The translations under genes were made by a program, and so were the position numbers. A stretch of DNA of 64,000 bases. Source: Pseudohongiella sp. O18. GTDB taxonomy: Bacteria > Pseudomonadota > Gammaproteobacteria > Pseudomonadales > Pseudohongiellaceae. The notes under the pieces were generated by a model, which saw only the letters and a program-made list of their open reading frames with translations, did not search any database and was not told the DNA's origin. The stretch is taken from the NCBI RefSeq assembly GCF_021729085.1, contig NZ_JAJSAR010000002.1:1369445-1433444 (forward strand), written 5' to 3'. This document shows, piece after piece, positions 54,675-63,824 of this stretch. Position 1 is the first letter of the stretch. The number at the start of each line of letters is the position of its first letter.

Positions 54675-55277
54675 ATTACTGAGGCTAACGAGCAATCACC
54701 GGACATCCATGACCTGAAGGACATGCTGGAGTGCCTTGAGACGATGGCGCAACAGCGGCAGGTCGTCTCAGTTGATAATGCCATGGATGTGATAGGTACC
54801 CGGACCTTCGGCCCAGTCCTGCTGCTGGCAGGTTTGATTACGATGGCACCGATTGTCGGCGACATACCGGGCGTACCCATCACCATGGGTCTGATTGTCA
54901 TACTGATGATCGGGCAGGTTTTATTCAGGTCAGAGCATTTCTGGCTGCCAGACTGGTTGTTGCAGCGCTCGATTTCCGCAGACAAACTGACCAAAGCCAT
55001 TGGCTGGTTCAAGCGCCCCGCCAATGCCATTGACAGCGTGCTGCGCCCCAGATTCACACTGCTGGTTCACGGCGTCGCCGCCTATATCATTGCGATCATC
55101 AGTATTCTGGTGGCGATGACAACACCAGCACTGGAATTCATTCCGTTTAGCGCCAACATAGCCGGAACCATCTGGATGGCTTTTGGGCTGGCATTGATTT
55201 CAAGAGATGGCCTGCTCGCATTCCTGGCTTTCGGTATGACGGGCGCCCTGCTGTACGTGATACTGATCAATATCTAG
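54675..55277 (+). CDS. ExoD-family membrane protein, probable ATT start
   Basis: From ATT at 54675 the protein has 200 residues. The family block DLKDMLECLETMAQQRQVVS, then DVIGTRTFGPVLLLAGLITM and VGDIPGVP, is followed by hydrophobic segments to the C-terminus (LLYVILINI). The first in-frame ATG (54723) lies inside the conserved N-terminal block and has a GAAGGA only 1-2 nt away. AGGAGG at 54663-54668 stands 6 nt before ATT, ideal spacing. ExoD was first described for exopolysaccharide production in rhizobia; in other bacteria the role is unclear. Confidence 0.8.
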   Translation: MTEANEQSPDIHDLKDMLECLETMAQQRQVVSVDNAMDVIGTRTFGPVLLLAGLITMAPIVGDIPGVPITMGLIVILMIGQVLFRSEHFWLPDWLLQRSISADKLTKAIGWFKRPANAIDSVLRPRFTLLVHGVAAYIIAIISILVAMTTPALEFIPFSANIAGTIWMAFGLALISRDGLLAFLAFGMTGALLYVILINI

Positions 55278-55381
55278 TGATAGCCAGGCAGACACTGATT
55301 TGCCAGTTGTCCCGAGTTTAATTAGTATGAAGAAACAAGTCTGAGGCTACATCCACGCCAACTCGCAAAAGGAGAGCTGTT

Positions 55382-55672
55382 ATGGCGACTGCCAAGAAGC
55401 AAGGATCGGAAGCAGACATCAGCGTGAGCAAGATTGAGGCACGCGAAGCATTTGAAAAGCTGCTGGAGGCGAAAGCGCATTTTCGGGAAGCTGCCCGTTC
55501 GGCAGGACTAGAGCTTAAAGAAGAGGCTCTTGATGAACTGATCAAAGGTAGCGAAAAAGCCGAGGATATTGCCAAGTCTATCAGCGACTACGCTCGCGAA
55601 AAGCCCATAAATGCGCTGGCCTTCGCGTTCATCGGCGGGTACCTGTTATCTCAAGTGTTCTTCAAACGCTAG
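55382..55672 (+). CDS. DUF883/ElaB-YqjD-like membrane-anchored protein
   Basis: A 96-residue protein with a long charged, probably coiled-coil helix (residues 15-70). The C-terminal hydrophobic anchor PINALAFAFIGGYLLSQVFF is followed by KR. This is the layout of YqjD/ElaB, inner-membrane proteins that can bind ribosomes in stationary phase in E. coli. AGGAGAG precedes the ATG. It heads a compact run of small membrane-protein genes resembling yqjD-yqjE-yqjK. Confidence 0.8.
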   Translation: MATAKKQGSEADISVSKIEAREAFEKLLEAKAHFREAARSAGLELKEEALDELIKGSEKAEDIAKSISDYAREKPINALAFAFIGGYLLSQVFFKR

Positions 55673-55685
55673 GGCGCATACGCGC

Positions 55686-56141
55686 ATGAGCGATCAGTAT
55701 CGCGATTCGCCGGAAGACGAACAGGCCCAGGCGCGCGCGACACAGCGCAGTGAGATCGACATCTGGTTCAACTGGTTGAATCAGCTTATTGTTCTCGCAC
55801 GCACACTGGCGCGCCTGTTCGAAGCAGAACTTCGGCTGGCCGCCGGTGATCTGAGCCGTCTGCTGTTATGCGCCTTCCTGTTAATTCCACTGGTTCTGTT
55901 GAGCTGGTTGGGTTTATCTATATTTTTATCATGGCTAAGTTACTCGTATTTTGAGGCACCCTGGGTCGGCTTCCTCAGCTTTTTTCTGATCCAGTGTCTG
56001 ACTGCGTTGTTACTGATACGATTGATCTCGGTGTACCGTCGCTCACTTTCTCTTCCAGTGACACGCAAACATATCCGCGAGATGAGCAAGGACTTCTCAA
56101 ATGAACCGCAAAGACCGACAGGATCACATCAGGACTCTTGA
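55686..56141 (+). CDS. YqjE-like phage-holin-III-family membrane protein
   Basis: A 151-residue protein: charged N-terminus, amphipathic ARTLARLFEAELRLAAGDLS, then two transmembrane helices (LLLCAFLLIPLVLLSWLGLS and GFLSFFLIQCLTALLLIRLI) and a basic tail. The layout matches YqjE/putative Actinobacterial Holin-X proteins. It is not evidence of a prophage. Start 13 nt after the DUF883 gene; its last 41 nt overlap the next gene. Confidence 0.72.
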   Translation: MSDQYRDSPEDEQAQARATQRSEIDIWFNWLNQLIVLARTLARLFEAELRLAAGDLSRLLLCAFLLIPLVLLSWLGLSIFLSWLSYSYFEAPWVGFLSFFLIQCLTALLLIRLISVYRRSLSLPVTRKHIREMSKDFSNEPQRPTGSHQDS

Positions 56142-56364
56142 GTACCAGGTTCTGGCCGCCAGAACGCAGTGTTGGATTGGAGGCCGGCGCCCCTTGCAGC
56201 TGATCCACCGTCATTATGGGTGGCTGGCTCCTCTCGGTGGAATAGCGGCAGGGTTGATTGCCAGTAAAGCAACCGGACGCGCACGACTGTCAGCACTTTT
56301 ATCAGCAGTAATTACTGCCAAGCGTTTACAGCCGCTGCTGATAAGGATTATCAACCCAATTTAG
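56101..56364 (+). CDS. Small YqjK-like membrane protein
   Basis: An 87-residue basic protein, MNRKDRQDHIRTLEYQVLAA, with a central hydrophobic segment (HYGWLAPLGGIAAGLIAS) and a basic second half. It overlaps the YqjE-like gene by 41 nt in another frame. It is called YqjK-like from its position after YqjD- and YqjE-like genes and its similar build, not from clear sequence identity. Confidence 0.55.
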   Translation: MNRKDRQDHIRTLEYQVLAARTQCWIGGRRPLQLIHRHYGWLAPLGGIAAGLIASKATGRARLSALLSAVITAKRLQPLLIRIINPI

Positions 56365-56378
56365 GACCCCCGTTACTC

Positions 56379-57524
56379 ATGGATGCAACGGACAAAAAGC
56401 GACCGTCCAGCAGACGAATGTCTCCCTCGCGGATAACCGCAAGGTCTTTGCAGTTACTCGCTGCACTGGCATTTATTTACACACTGTATTTCGCAAAAAC
56501 CCTCCTGGTTCCGATAGTAGTTGCATTGCTGCTTACCTTGCTGCTCGGCCCAGCCGTGAAGGCCCTGCGACGCTTCCATGTACCAGGTGTGGTGTCGGCG
56601 GTCTCACTGCTTTGTATTCTTGCGGTCCCATTTACGCTGCTGGGCATGGAACTGGCTGAACCGGCGCAAAAGTGGGCCCAGCGAGTCCCAGAACTGTCTG
56701 CGCACTTCACACAACAGATAGACACATTGACCTCCGCGCTTGAAGGCGAGACACAGGAGTCCAGCGAAAATGATCCCTCCCGGGATTTTTTTTCCAGATT
56801 GTTCGGACGTGATGACGCAGACGAAGAAGGCGCTGAGGACGACGGCAATAGCGCGGTGACAGAGAGAATCACACAGGGTGGCGTAGAAATTGTGGTCTAC
56901 CTGCTCGGTGTAGCCCCGGTTTTTCTCGCGCAGCTGATAACCTGCCTGACCCTGACGATATTTCTGCTCGTGTTTGGCCCTCGACTGTTCGATTCTGCCA
57001 TCACATACCTGCCACAAGTGAGCGATAAAGATGCCGCACACGGCCTGGTGGACACCATCGAAGTTGAGCTGTCCCGCTACATACTGACGGTGAGTATCAT
57101 CAACGCCCTGCTCGGATTAACGACTGCTGCCGCGCTTTGGATAATTGGGGTAGAAGATGCGCTGCTTTGGGGAGTTCTTGTTGGACTGTTCAACTTCGCA
57201 CCGTATGTAGGGATGTTCATCAGTCTGACTGTCCTCACATTGGCTGGGTTGGCTCAATATGGATTCACGGCATTCTCGGTCGTGCCTGCACTGATCTTTT
57301 TTGCCATCAATGGTCTGGAAGCTCAGTTTGTCACGCCCACAATTCTTGGCAAGCATATGCGGCTGAACCCTCTGGTCCTGATGCTCTGGCTGATCATGTG
57401 GGGCTGGCTGTGGGGCTTTATCGGCGTCCTGCTCGCCGTACCATTGCTGGTATGCATAAAACTCGCCGCCAGCCAGCTAAATTTGCCAATTCACTGGGTT
57501 CGCATTATCGAAACGCGGGCCTGA
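56379..57524 (+). CDS. AI-2E-family (PerM-like) membrane permease
   Basis: A 381-residue protein of the AI-2E transporter superfamily (TqsA/YdiK/PerM). An N-terminal helix pair (LYFAKTLLVPIVVALLLTLL with LLGPAVKALRR) is followed by a soluble stretch with an acidic, poorly conserved insert (residues 120-170, many Asp/Glu). The C-terminal helices include ISIINALLGL-like VSIINALLGLTTAAALWIIG, WGVLVGLFNFAPYVG and the FVTPTILGKHMRLNPLVLML motif. Substrate unknown; autoinducer export should not be assumed. Confidence 0.9.
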   Translation: MDATDKKRPSSRRMSPSRITARSLQLLAALAFIYTLYFAKTLLVPIVVALLLTLLLGPAVKALRRFHVPGVVSAVSLLCILAVPFTLLGMELAEPAQKWAQRVPELSAHFTQQIDTLTSALEGETQESSENDPSRDFFSRLFGRDDADEEGAEDDGNSAVTERITQGGVEIVVYLLGVAPVFLAQLITCLTLTIFLLVFGPRLFDSAITYLPQVSDKDAAHGLVDTIEVELSRYILTVSIINALLGLTTAAALWIIGVEDALLWGVLVGLFNFAPYVGMFISLTVLTLAGLAQYGFTAFSVVPALIFFAINGLEAQFVTPTILGKHMRLNPLVLMLWLIMWGWLWGFIGVLLAVPLLVCIKLAASQLNLPIHWVRIIETRA

Positions 57525-57615
57525 ACACTGACACCCGTCGGCCAAAGGGGAGGAAACGACAGCACCTACAGCAGCATGAATTCAGATTCCAACCATCAAT
57601 TGCGGAGGTTTTTTT

Positions 57616-57819
57616 ATGCCAAGCAAACAGGTTATCGGTATTGTTCTTTTGGTCCTCGGTGTACTGCTGTTATTTTTTGGCTGGCAGTCATCCCAGTCTG
57701 TGGGAGAGCAAGTAACAGAGGCAGTCACTGGTCGCTTCACGGATGAAACAATGTGGTATCTGATTGGCGGTGTGATTGCGGTCGTACTGGGCGCCATATA
57801 CGCGTTTCGAAAGCAGTAA
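57616..57819 (+). CDS. DUF3185-family small membrane protein
   Basis: A 67-residue protein with two transmembrane helices: KQVIGIVLLVLGVLLLFFGW and TMWYLIGGVIAVVLGAIYAF, joined by QSSQSVGEQVTEAVTGRFTD, the conserved centre of DUF3185. GGAGG at 57604-57608 lies 7 nt before the ATG. Function unknown. Confidence 0.8.
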   Translation: MPSKQVIGIVLLVLGVLLLFFGWQSSQSVGEQVTEAVTGRFTDETMWYLIGGVIAVVLGAIYAFRKQ

Positions 57820-57830
57820 ACATGACACGT

Positions 57831-57860
57831 GCGGGGTGGTGATTCTATTCACCATCCCGC
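57831..57860. terminator. Bidirectional hairpin between the DUF3185 gene and glk
   Basis: GCGGGGTGGTGA (57831-57842) pairs with TCACCATCCCGC (57849-57860), 12 bp with one G-T pair and a 6-nt loop, placed between convergent genes. No long T-run. Confidence 0.55.
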
Positions 57861-57875
57861 GCCTTGGGCTTTGAC

Positions 57876-58877
57876 TCAACGGTTGAGACAATACCAGGCC
57901 GCGCAACCCTGAAGACCAGGCCAGTCAGACTGCAGCAGGCCTACCGGGATCGCCCGGCACCAGTCTGCATATTGAGCCTTGTCATGAAAAGCCTCAAGAA
58001 ACAGTCGTTCATCGAAGCCTCTACCCAATGAGGCAATCAGCTGGCCGCTGACCAGAAAGGCTCCTCGACAGCCATGCGCCAATGCCAGATCGCCACATAC
58101 AGCCCCGAGAATTGAGCTGAACATGCTCATGGTGTTTACAGCAAAGGAGGTCGAGTCGACAGATTGTTTATCGTCGATAAACTGCGAACTGATGGCTTCC
58201 GGAGTCGGAGCCTCGCGCGGCGTCATTGGCTGACCTCCAAGGGTGCTGAGTGCTGCATAGATATTTGCAATCCCCGGGCCAGAAACCAGATGCTCTACAG
58301 TGACCCGCGGATACCACGACCACAACTGGGAAAGGAGCCTGACCTGCTGCTGATTCTGCGGGGCGAAAGCGACATGTCCGGGTTCACAGCTAATCACCTC
58401 GCCACCACGACTCAGGCTTGCGGCACCGAAACCGGTACCCGGGCCCGCGGTGGTGCGAAGTCCTTCGTATGCAGACTGAGCACCTTCCTGTAACCAGCGC
58501 ACGGGCAGATGTTGTATCCATGCAAGTGCGTAGGCTTGAGCTTCAAAGTCATTAAGAATCTTGACCGATAGCTTAAGCTCGGCGGCCAACTCAACGGTAT
58601 CAAATTCAAAGGCGGAGTTGGTGAATTTTACTTTTGACTGGTCGATTGGCGCCGCTACCGCCAGCACAGCTTTTTCAGGCGCAGTATGCTTCCTGACTTC
58701 GGGTAGTGTCAGATAGGCATTAATAACGCCCTGAATTCGCCCAAAATCAGCGCAACGCAATTTCTCGACGCACCATAGCTGGGCAGCAGCATCTTCCTGT
58801 GGCCTGGAATGCGGATAGAACAACGCTAGCCTGGCATGTGTGCCGCCAATATCGGCCAGTAGTACTGGAGCGGACAT
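57876..58877 (-). CDS. glk: Glucokinase (Glk family)
   Basis: A 333-residue hexokinase-fold enzyme of the bacterial Glk family: PVLLADIGGTHARLALFYP at the phosphate-binding site, ILNDFEAQAYALAW with the catalytic Asp region, and TTAGPGTGFGAASL. It phosphorylates glucose with ATP. Its ATG is 1 nt after the eda stop codon and the ribosome-binding site (GAGGAA) lies inside eda, so it is the last gene of zwf-pgl-edd-eda-glk. Confidence 0.93.
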   Translation of the reverse strand: MSAPVLLADIGGTHARLALFYPHSRPQEDAAAQLWCVEKLRCADFGRIQGVINAYLTLPEVRKHTAPEKAVLAVAAPIDQSKVKFTNSAFEFDTVELAAELKLSVKILNDFEAQAYALAWIQHLPVRWLQEGAQSAYEGLRTTAGPGTGFGAASLSRGGEVISCEPGHVAFAPQNQQQVRLLSQLWSWYPRVTVEHLVSGPGIANIYAALSTLGGQPMTPREAPTPEAISSQFIDDKQSVDSTSFAVNTMSMFSSILGAVCGDLALAHGCRGAFLVSGQLIASLGRGFDERLFLEAFHDKAQYADWCRAIPVGLLQSDWPGLQGCAAWYCLNR

Positions 58878-58878
58878 A

Positions 58879-59526
58879 TCAGGATTTCCTCACATTAAGC
58901 TGATCCAGAAACTCAACCAGTTGTCGCGCCCGAGTTTCAATGGCCTGCCAGTCACGGTCCGCCAGCAGATCCTTTGGCACCATCCAGGAGCCGCCGGCAC
59001 AGATGACATTGGGCAGCTTCAGATAGTCTGCCAGGTTCTCCCGATTTATGCCTCCTGTTGGACAGAAGCTGACTCCCTGGAATGGGGAACCAAAAGCGCT
59101 GAGTGCTGCGGCGCCGCCACTGGTTTCCGCGGGGAAAAACTTGAATGTCGTATAACCAAGCTCCAGCCCCCCGAGGATTTCCGAAGCCGTGCTGACCCCC
59201 GGCAGAAATGGCATGCTCAGATCTCGCGCGCAGTCGGACAGCAGTCGCGTCAAGCCCGGACTGACGGCTATGTCGACACCCACCGCAGCGACTGACTCCA
59301 TATCGCGAGTACTGTTGACAGTACCAGCTGCAACCATGAGATCAGGCAGGGTTTTCTTTACCGCGCTGATGGCTGCCAGCGCAGCCTTTGTTCTTAATGT
59401 GATTTCAACACCTGTCAATCCACCGGCCTGCAACGCCCGGCACAAACCAACTGCCTGCTCCTCAGACTCGACCTGCAGAACCGGCAGCACCCGTACACCA
59501 TCAAGCTGCTCACGAAGGTAAACCAT
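58879..59526 (-). CDS. eda: 2-keto-3-deoxy-6-phosphogluconate (KDPG) aldolase
   Basis: From the ATG at 59526 (AGGAG 10 nt upstream; an ATG two codons earlier and a TTG are too close to the site) the protein has 215 residues. Active-site Glu in GVEITLRTKAAL, Schiff-base Lys in GYTTFKFFPAETSGG, and the substrate-binding CPTGGINREN. It splits KDPG into pyruvate and glyceraldehyde 3-phosphate, the last step of the Entner-Doudoroff pathway. 38 nt after edd. Confidence 0.95.
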   Translation of the reverse strand: MVYLREQLDGVRVLPVLQVESEEQAVGLCRALQAGGLTGVEITLRTKAALAAISAVKKTLPDLMVAAGTVNSTRDMESVAAVGVDIAVSPGLTRLLSDCARDLSMPFLPGVSTASEILGGLELGYTTFKFFPAETSGGAAALSAFGSPFQGVSFCPTGGINRENLADYLKLPNVICAGGSWMVPKDLLADRDWQAIETRARQLVEFLDQLNVRKS

Positions 59527-59564
59527 GATTGCCATACTCCTGTTCAAGCATGCTGATACAACGT

Positions 59565-61385
59565 TTACAGGCTGCTCGCGCCCAGATTGCCTGGACCGAC
59601 CACTGCCCGCATATTGGTAAACAACTGCCTGCCCAGGGAGGTCTGCAAGAGATCTTCTGGTGGCGGGCTCGCCAATGGTCGCTGCGCCAATTCCTGATCA
59701 TCCAGGTGCACTTTAAGCTCTCCTGTCACGGTATCCAGGGTCAGCACATCTCCGTCGCAGAGTCTTGCCAGTGGACCGCCGTCCAGCGCTTCAGGGCTCA
59801 CATGAATTGCTGCAGGCACTTTGCCGGAGGCGCCAGACATTCTTCCATCTGTGACAACCGCAACCTGCTGGCCATTGTCGAGCAGCGATCCCAGCACTGG
59901 TGTCAGTTGGTGCAGCTCGGGCATTCCGTTGGCGCGTGGCCCCTGAAAGCGAACAACGGCCACAAGGTCGCCGGTCAACTCGCCGTTTTTGAACGCTGCA
60001 CCAAGCGCCTCCTGCGAGTCGAATATACGACAGGGCGCCGTCACGCGCCTATGCTGCTCAGCCACTGCTGAGGTTTTGACCACTCCTTCGCCAAGATTTC
60101 CCTGCAGCATTTTTAATCCGCCTTCGGACACGAAGGGATCACTGATCGGGCGCAGGACGTCATGGCGCGTGCTCGCTGCCTCGTGGTCAACCCAGCTTAC
60201 CTCCCCTGAGTCCTGTAATACAGGACGTCTGGCGTAGTCGGCCATACCCTCTCCCATCAGGGTCACAACATCCTCATTCAGCAGACCTGCGCCGCGCAAC
60301 TCTCTAACCAGAAAAGCCATGCCGCCAGCTGCCTGAAATGTATTCACGTCCGCCTCGCCATTGGGGTACACGCGAGCCAGTAAGGGTGTTACACGCGACA
60401 GACGGTCAAGATCCGACCAGCGCAGAGTGATACCCGCAGCGGAGGCAATCGCCAACAGGTGGAGAGTGTGGTTGGTAGAGCCACCCGTTGCCAGCAGTGC
60501 AACGGCAGCATTGACCAGCGATGACTCCGTCACCAGCGCGGCGAGTGGTCGACTGTGCTGAGAGTTGGCTGAAGCAGCGACCACACGCTGCACCGTGGCC
60601 CGGGTCAGAGCATGACGCAGAGGGTCGTCCGGATGCACAAACGAAGCTCCCGGCAATTGTACTCCCAGCATTTCAACCATTACCTGATTGCTGTTGGCGG
60701 TGCCGTAGAAAGTACAGGTGCCATGACTGTGATATGAACCAGACTCTACAGCCAGCAGCTCCTCGCGGTCTGCCTTGCCTTGCGCATAGCGCTGGCGAAC
60801 CATGGCCTTTTCTTTGTTCGGAATACCCGAGCCCATTGGGCCAGCCGGGATAAATCCCGCTGGCAGGTGGCCGAACTGCAGTGCACCAATAAGCAGACCC
60901 GGAACAATCTTGTCGCAGACGCCGAGACACAAAACCCCATCAAACATATTGTGCGACAGGCTTACTGCGGTAGCCATGGCGATCACATCCCGACTGAACA
61001 GACTAAGCTCCATGCCGGGCTGTCCCTGAGTCACGCCGTCACACATGGCTGGCACACCACCAGCTACCTGAGCCGTGGCACCAATTTCAGCGGCAAACTG
61101 TTTGATCCGTTCTGGATAGTCTTTCAGAGGCTGGTGTGCGGAAAGCATATCGTTATATGCCGTAACCATCCCCAGGTTGGGCTGCTGCATGCTGGCCAGC
61201 ACCTGTTTCTCATGCGAGGCACAAGCCGCCCAGGCATGAGCCAGATTTCCACAGGACAAGCCTTTGCGCGGAGGCAAACGCTTCATCGTTTCTGACATCT
61301 GGTTCAAATAACGTTGCCGCTGCTCTCGGCTGCGCTGACGGATATCTGCTGTTACAGCCTCGACTTCCGGATGAATCGTCACCAT
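59565..61385 (-). CDS. edd: 6-phosphogluconate dehydratase
   Basis: A 606-residue IlvD/Edd-family dehydratase. The [4Fe-4S]-ligand cysteines are in [17 protein letters not shown] and [10 protein letters not shown] with [13 protein letters not shown]; length and [20 protein letters not shown] fit Edd rather than IlvD. It converts 6-phosphogluconate to KDPG. It lies between pgl (18 nt upstream) and eda. Confidence 0.97.
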   Translation of the reverse strand: MVTIHPEVEAVTADIRQRSREQRQRYLNQMSETMKRLPPRKGLSCGNLAHAWAACASHEKQVLASMQQPNLGMVTAYNDMLSAHQPLKDYPERIKQFAAEIGATAQVAGGVPAMCDGVTQGQPGMELSLFSRDVIAMATAVSLSHNMFDGVLCLGVCDKIVPGLLIGALQFGHLPAGFIPAGPMGSGIPNKEKAMVRQRYAQGKADREELLAVESGSYHSHGTCTFYGTANSNQVMVEMLGVQLPGASFVHPDDPLRHALTRATVQRVVAASANSQHSRPLAALVTESSLVNAAVALLATGGSTNHTLHLLAIASAAGITLRWSDLDRLSRVTPLLARVYPNGEADVNTFQAAGGMAFLVRELRGAGLLNEDVVTLMGEGMADYARRPVLQDSGEVSWVDHEAASTRHDVLRPISDPFVSEGGLKMLQGNLGEGVVKTSAVAEQHRRVTAPCRIFDSQEALGAAFKNGELTGDLVAVVRFQGPRANGMPELHQLTPVLGSLLDNGQQVAVVTDGRMSGASGKVPAAIHVSPEALDGGPLARLCDGDVLTLDTVTGELKVHLDDQELAQRPLASPPPEDLLQTSLGRQLFTNMRAVVGPGNLGASSL

Positions 61386-61403
61386 GGTGAACCCCCTGTG
61401 CCT

Positions 61404-62108
61404 TCAGTCTTCTGGAGTGTAGAAGATATGTGTTGTGATGCCCGGAGAATGCAGGATGGCTCTCACCGGTAGCTCTTCTACGGCGCCGGGCTGGAACGCC
61501 TGCTCAAGTACCTGGAGCTTGCGCTGACTGGTTACATAAAGAAACCGGTAACGAGCCGTCAGTAGACTTCGTAGTGTTAAAGTCATGCGCGGATAGGCCA
61601 TGCCCTCAACTTCGATGACGCTACAGAACTCTGTCCGGGAAATATCCAATGCCTCACTCAGCCCCCTGGCGGACGGAAACAATGATGCAGTATGGCCATC
61701 TTCGCCCATGCCAAGCAGCACGATATCCAGCGGCATGACATGCACGCGCAGCAATGCATCCAGCTGCGGCCGAGCGGCGTGAGCATCCGTTGTCGACAGC
61801 TTCATCGGAATAAAGCGCGCCTCGCCGGCTGCTCCGCTGAGCAGTGATCGACGCACCAGCGCAGCATTGGAATCTGCGTGGTCTTCGTCCACCCAGCGCT
61901 CATCCACCAGGCTTACTATCACATCAGACCAGGGCAGTGGCTGAGTAGAAAGTTTCTCGAAAAGCGGCACGGGTGTCCTGCCACCAGACACCGCTAAAGA
62001 TACATGACCATGTGCAGCGGCGGCGGTTTTGATCAGCCGTACGACACGATCGGTCAACTCTGTGACCAGGCTGTCGTTGTTAGAAAACTCATGCAGGTAC
62101 CAGCTCAT
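61404..62108 (-). CDS. pgl: 6-phosphogluconolactonase
   Basis: A 234-residue DevB-type lactonase. Visible: VSLAVSGGRTPVPLFEKL, WSDVIVSLVDERWVDEDHAD and VLLGMGEDGHTASLFPSA, the classic DERWV and GMGxDGHTASLFP motifs. It hydrolyses 6-phosphogluconolactone. Two adjacent ATGs lie at 62111 and 62108; the second has better spacing from AGGA. The start overlaps or touches the zwf stop codon, showing coupling. Confidence 0.94.
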   Translation of the reverse strand: MSWYLHEFSNNDSLVTELTDRVVRLIKTAAAAHGHVSLAVSGGRTPVPLFEKLSTQPLPWSDVIVSLVDERWVDEDHADSNAALVRRSLLSGAAGEARFIPMKLSTTDAHAARPQLDALLRVHVMPLDIVLLGMGEDGHTASLFPSARGLSEALDISRTEFCSVIEVEGMAYPRMTLTLRSLLTARYRFLYVTSQRKLQVLEQAFQPGAVEELPVRAILHSPGITTHIFYTPED

Positions 62109-62110
62109 CA

Positions 62111-63565
62111 TCAATCCTGCCAGTAGCGGCCATCGCGTGCTATCAGTGCCACACTCTCCGTGGGACCCACGCTACCTGCCGGATAGAAAACCGTTTTCTG
62201 TTTGCTGCTTTGCCAGCCACTGCGAATATCGTCAACCCAGGACCACGCGGCTTCCACAAGATCCGCGCGCATGAACAATGTAGAGTTGGCTCGCATCACA
62301 TCATACAAAAGCCTTTCATACGCCTCTGGCAGTCTGCGGTCCGTGAATGCTTCAGTTAACGAAAGGTTAAGAGACACCGGCTCAAGCGGATTCTGTTCGT
62401 CCAGCCCTGGCACTTTGTTGAGTAAATGCAAACGGATACCTTCCTCAGGTTGAAGTCGTATTACCAGTCTGTTCGCATTTCCTGCCCCAGTCTGATCCGG
62501 GAAGATCGCATGCGGAAGTTCTTTGAACTGCACCACGATCTCGCAGTAACGGCGAGCCAGCCTCTTCCCGGTGCGCAGATAGAACGGAACGCCAGCCCAG
62601 CGCCAGTTATTGATATGCGCCTTGATGGCCACAAAGGTCTCAGTGGCGGATCTGCCTTCTGCACCCTCTTCCTGAAGGTAGGCAGGAACGATCTTGTTGC
62701 CAATCGAACCCTGGCTGTACTGAGCCCTGACAGTGTGCTCAGCGACCGCCTTGCCTTTCATTGGTGCCAGGCTTCTTAACACTTTGAGTTTTTCGTCGTG
62801 TACTGCATGGGGGTCGAGTGACGCCGGCGGCTCCATTGCCAAAAGACAAAGCAGTTGCAGCAAATGATTCTGGACCATATCACGTAGCGCACCGGCTTTA
62901 TCGTAAAAAGACCAGCGACCGCCCACACCGACTGTTTCCGCGGCGGTAATCTGCACATGATCAATGTAAGTATGGTTCCACAGGGGCTCAAAAAGTGCGT
63001 TTGCAAACCGCAATGTAAGAAGATTCTGGACAGTTTCCTTACCAAGATAATGATCTATCCGGTAAATCTGTGACTCATCAAAGATCCCCATCAGGCTTTC
63101 GTTAATTTCCAGAAAGCTTTCACGATCATGTCCCAGGGGCTTCTCTATCACCAGACGCATATTGGGGCGTACCAACCCTACGGCCCAAAGTGACTGACAG
63201 ACAGGCGCGAAAATTCCTGGGGGGGTAGCCAGATAAACTATCAAATCCCTTTTTGTATCAGTAAACACATCCCGGCTCAGAACCCGCAGCTCAGTCTCGC
63301 TGGTTGCATCAACGGCATAACTGAATAGACGCAATGCGAAATTTTGCGCATGTTTAGAGTCTACGGCCTCAACATCCAGATATTCTGAGAGCTTTTCCAG
63401 CACTTTATCTCTGAATGAGTCGTGTTTGTCCTGAGTACGGGAGACACTGACAATCTTCAGACAGGGGGACAGACATCCGGCGACGTGCAGATGATACAGT
63501 GCTGGATACAGTTTTCTGTAAGCCAGATCCCCATCGCCCCCAATAACTAACATGTCACAGATCAT
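62111..63565 (-). CDS. zwf: Glucose-6-phosphate 1-dehydrogenase
   Basis: A 484-residue enzyme oxidising glucose 6-phosphate with NAD(P)+. The cofactor motif near the N-terminus is GGDGDLAYRKLYPALYHL, slightly changed from the usual GASGDLAKRKLxPAL (Tyr for Lys). The active site RIDHYLGKETVQNLL is intact. C-terminal region normal. First gene of the Entner-Doudoroff operon; a 259-nt gene-free stretch lies upstream. Cofactor preference cannot be read safely. Confidence 0.96.
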   Translation of the reverse strand: MICDMLVIGGDGDLAYRKLYPALYHLHVAGCLSPCLKIVSVSRTQDKHDSFRDKVLEKLSEYLDVEAVDSKHAQNFALRLFSYAVDATSETELRVLSRDVFTDTKRDLIVYLATPPGIFAPVCQSLWAVGLVRPNMRLVIEKPLGHDRESFLEINESLMGIFDESQIYRIDHYLGKETVQNLLTLRFANALFEPLWNHTYIDHVQITAAETVGVGGRWSFYDKAGALRDMVQNHLLQLLCLLAMEPPASLDPHAVHDEKLKVLRSLAPMKGKAVAEHTVRAQYSQGSIGNKIVPAYLQEEGAEGRSATETFVAIKAHINNWRWAGVPFYLRTGKRLARRYCEIVVQFKELPHAIFPDQTGAGNANRLVIRLQPEEGIRLHLLNKVPGLDEQNPLEPVSLNLSLTEAFTDRRLPEAYERLLYDVMRANSTLFMRADLVEAAWSWVDDIRSGWQSSKQKTVFYPAGSVGPTESVALIARDGRYWQD

Positions 63566-63824
63566 AACGACCCCCCGCGCAGAATATTACTCTCTGAGTG
63601 TGACAGGTACTGATACACCAGAGACCAGGTACGGACTGACAGCCAATGCGCAGCGCGTACGAAAGGACTACTAGCCAATAATCAGGCAAATAGCGAGCCA
63701 AGATTGATAAAGAGCGTCAGGAAGGATGGTTTGAAAGGTATTGCAGGAACGGAGGATATGGCTGACGGGCCGGCTCAGTAGCTGAGCATTTCTAGCCGAC
63801 CCGGTTCAGAAAAGTGATTCAGGC
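63566..63824. other. Gene-free stretch upstream of zwf
   Basis: No credible ORF. It must hold the zwf promoter, but I could not find a convincing -35/-10 pair or a HexR-type palindrome by eye. A structured element lies at 63767-63802: GGGCCGGCT and AGCCGACCC (one mismatch) around an inner CTCAG-TAG-CTGAG hairpin. It may end the partial gene at the window edge, though no T-run follows. Confidence 0.4.

Noticed and set aside
55686-56141. Holin-like protein as a sign of a prophage
   Set aside because: No other phage gene is near; the protein fits the chromosomal YqjE group and lies between its usual neighbours.
63566-63824. HexR-binding palindrome before zwf
   Set aside because: Searched by eye for a TGTAAT-type inverted repeat; only scattered AT-rich words were found.
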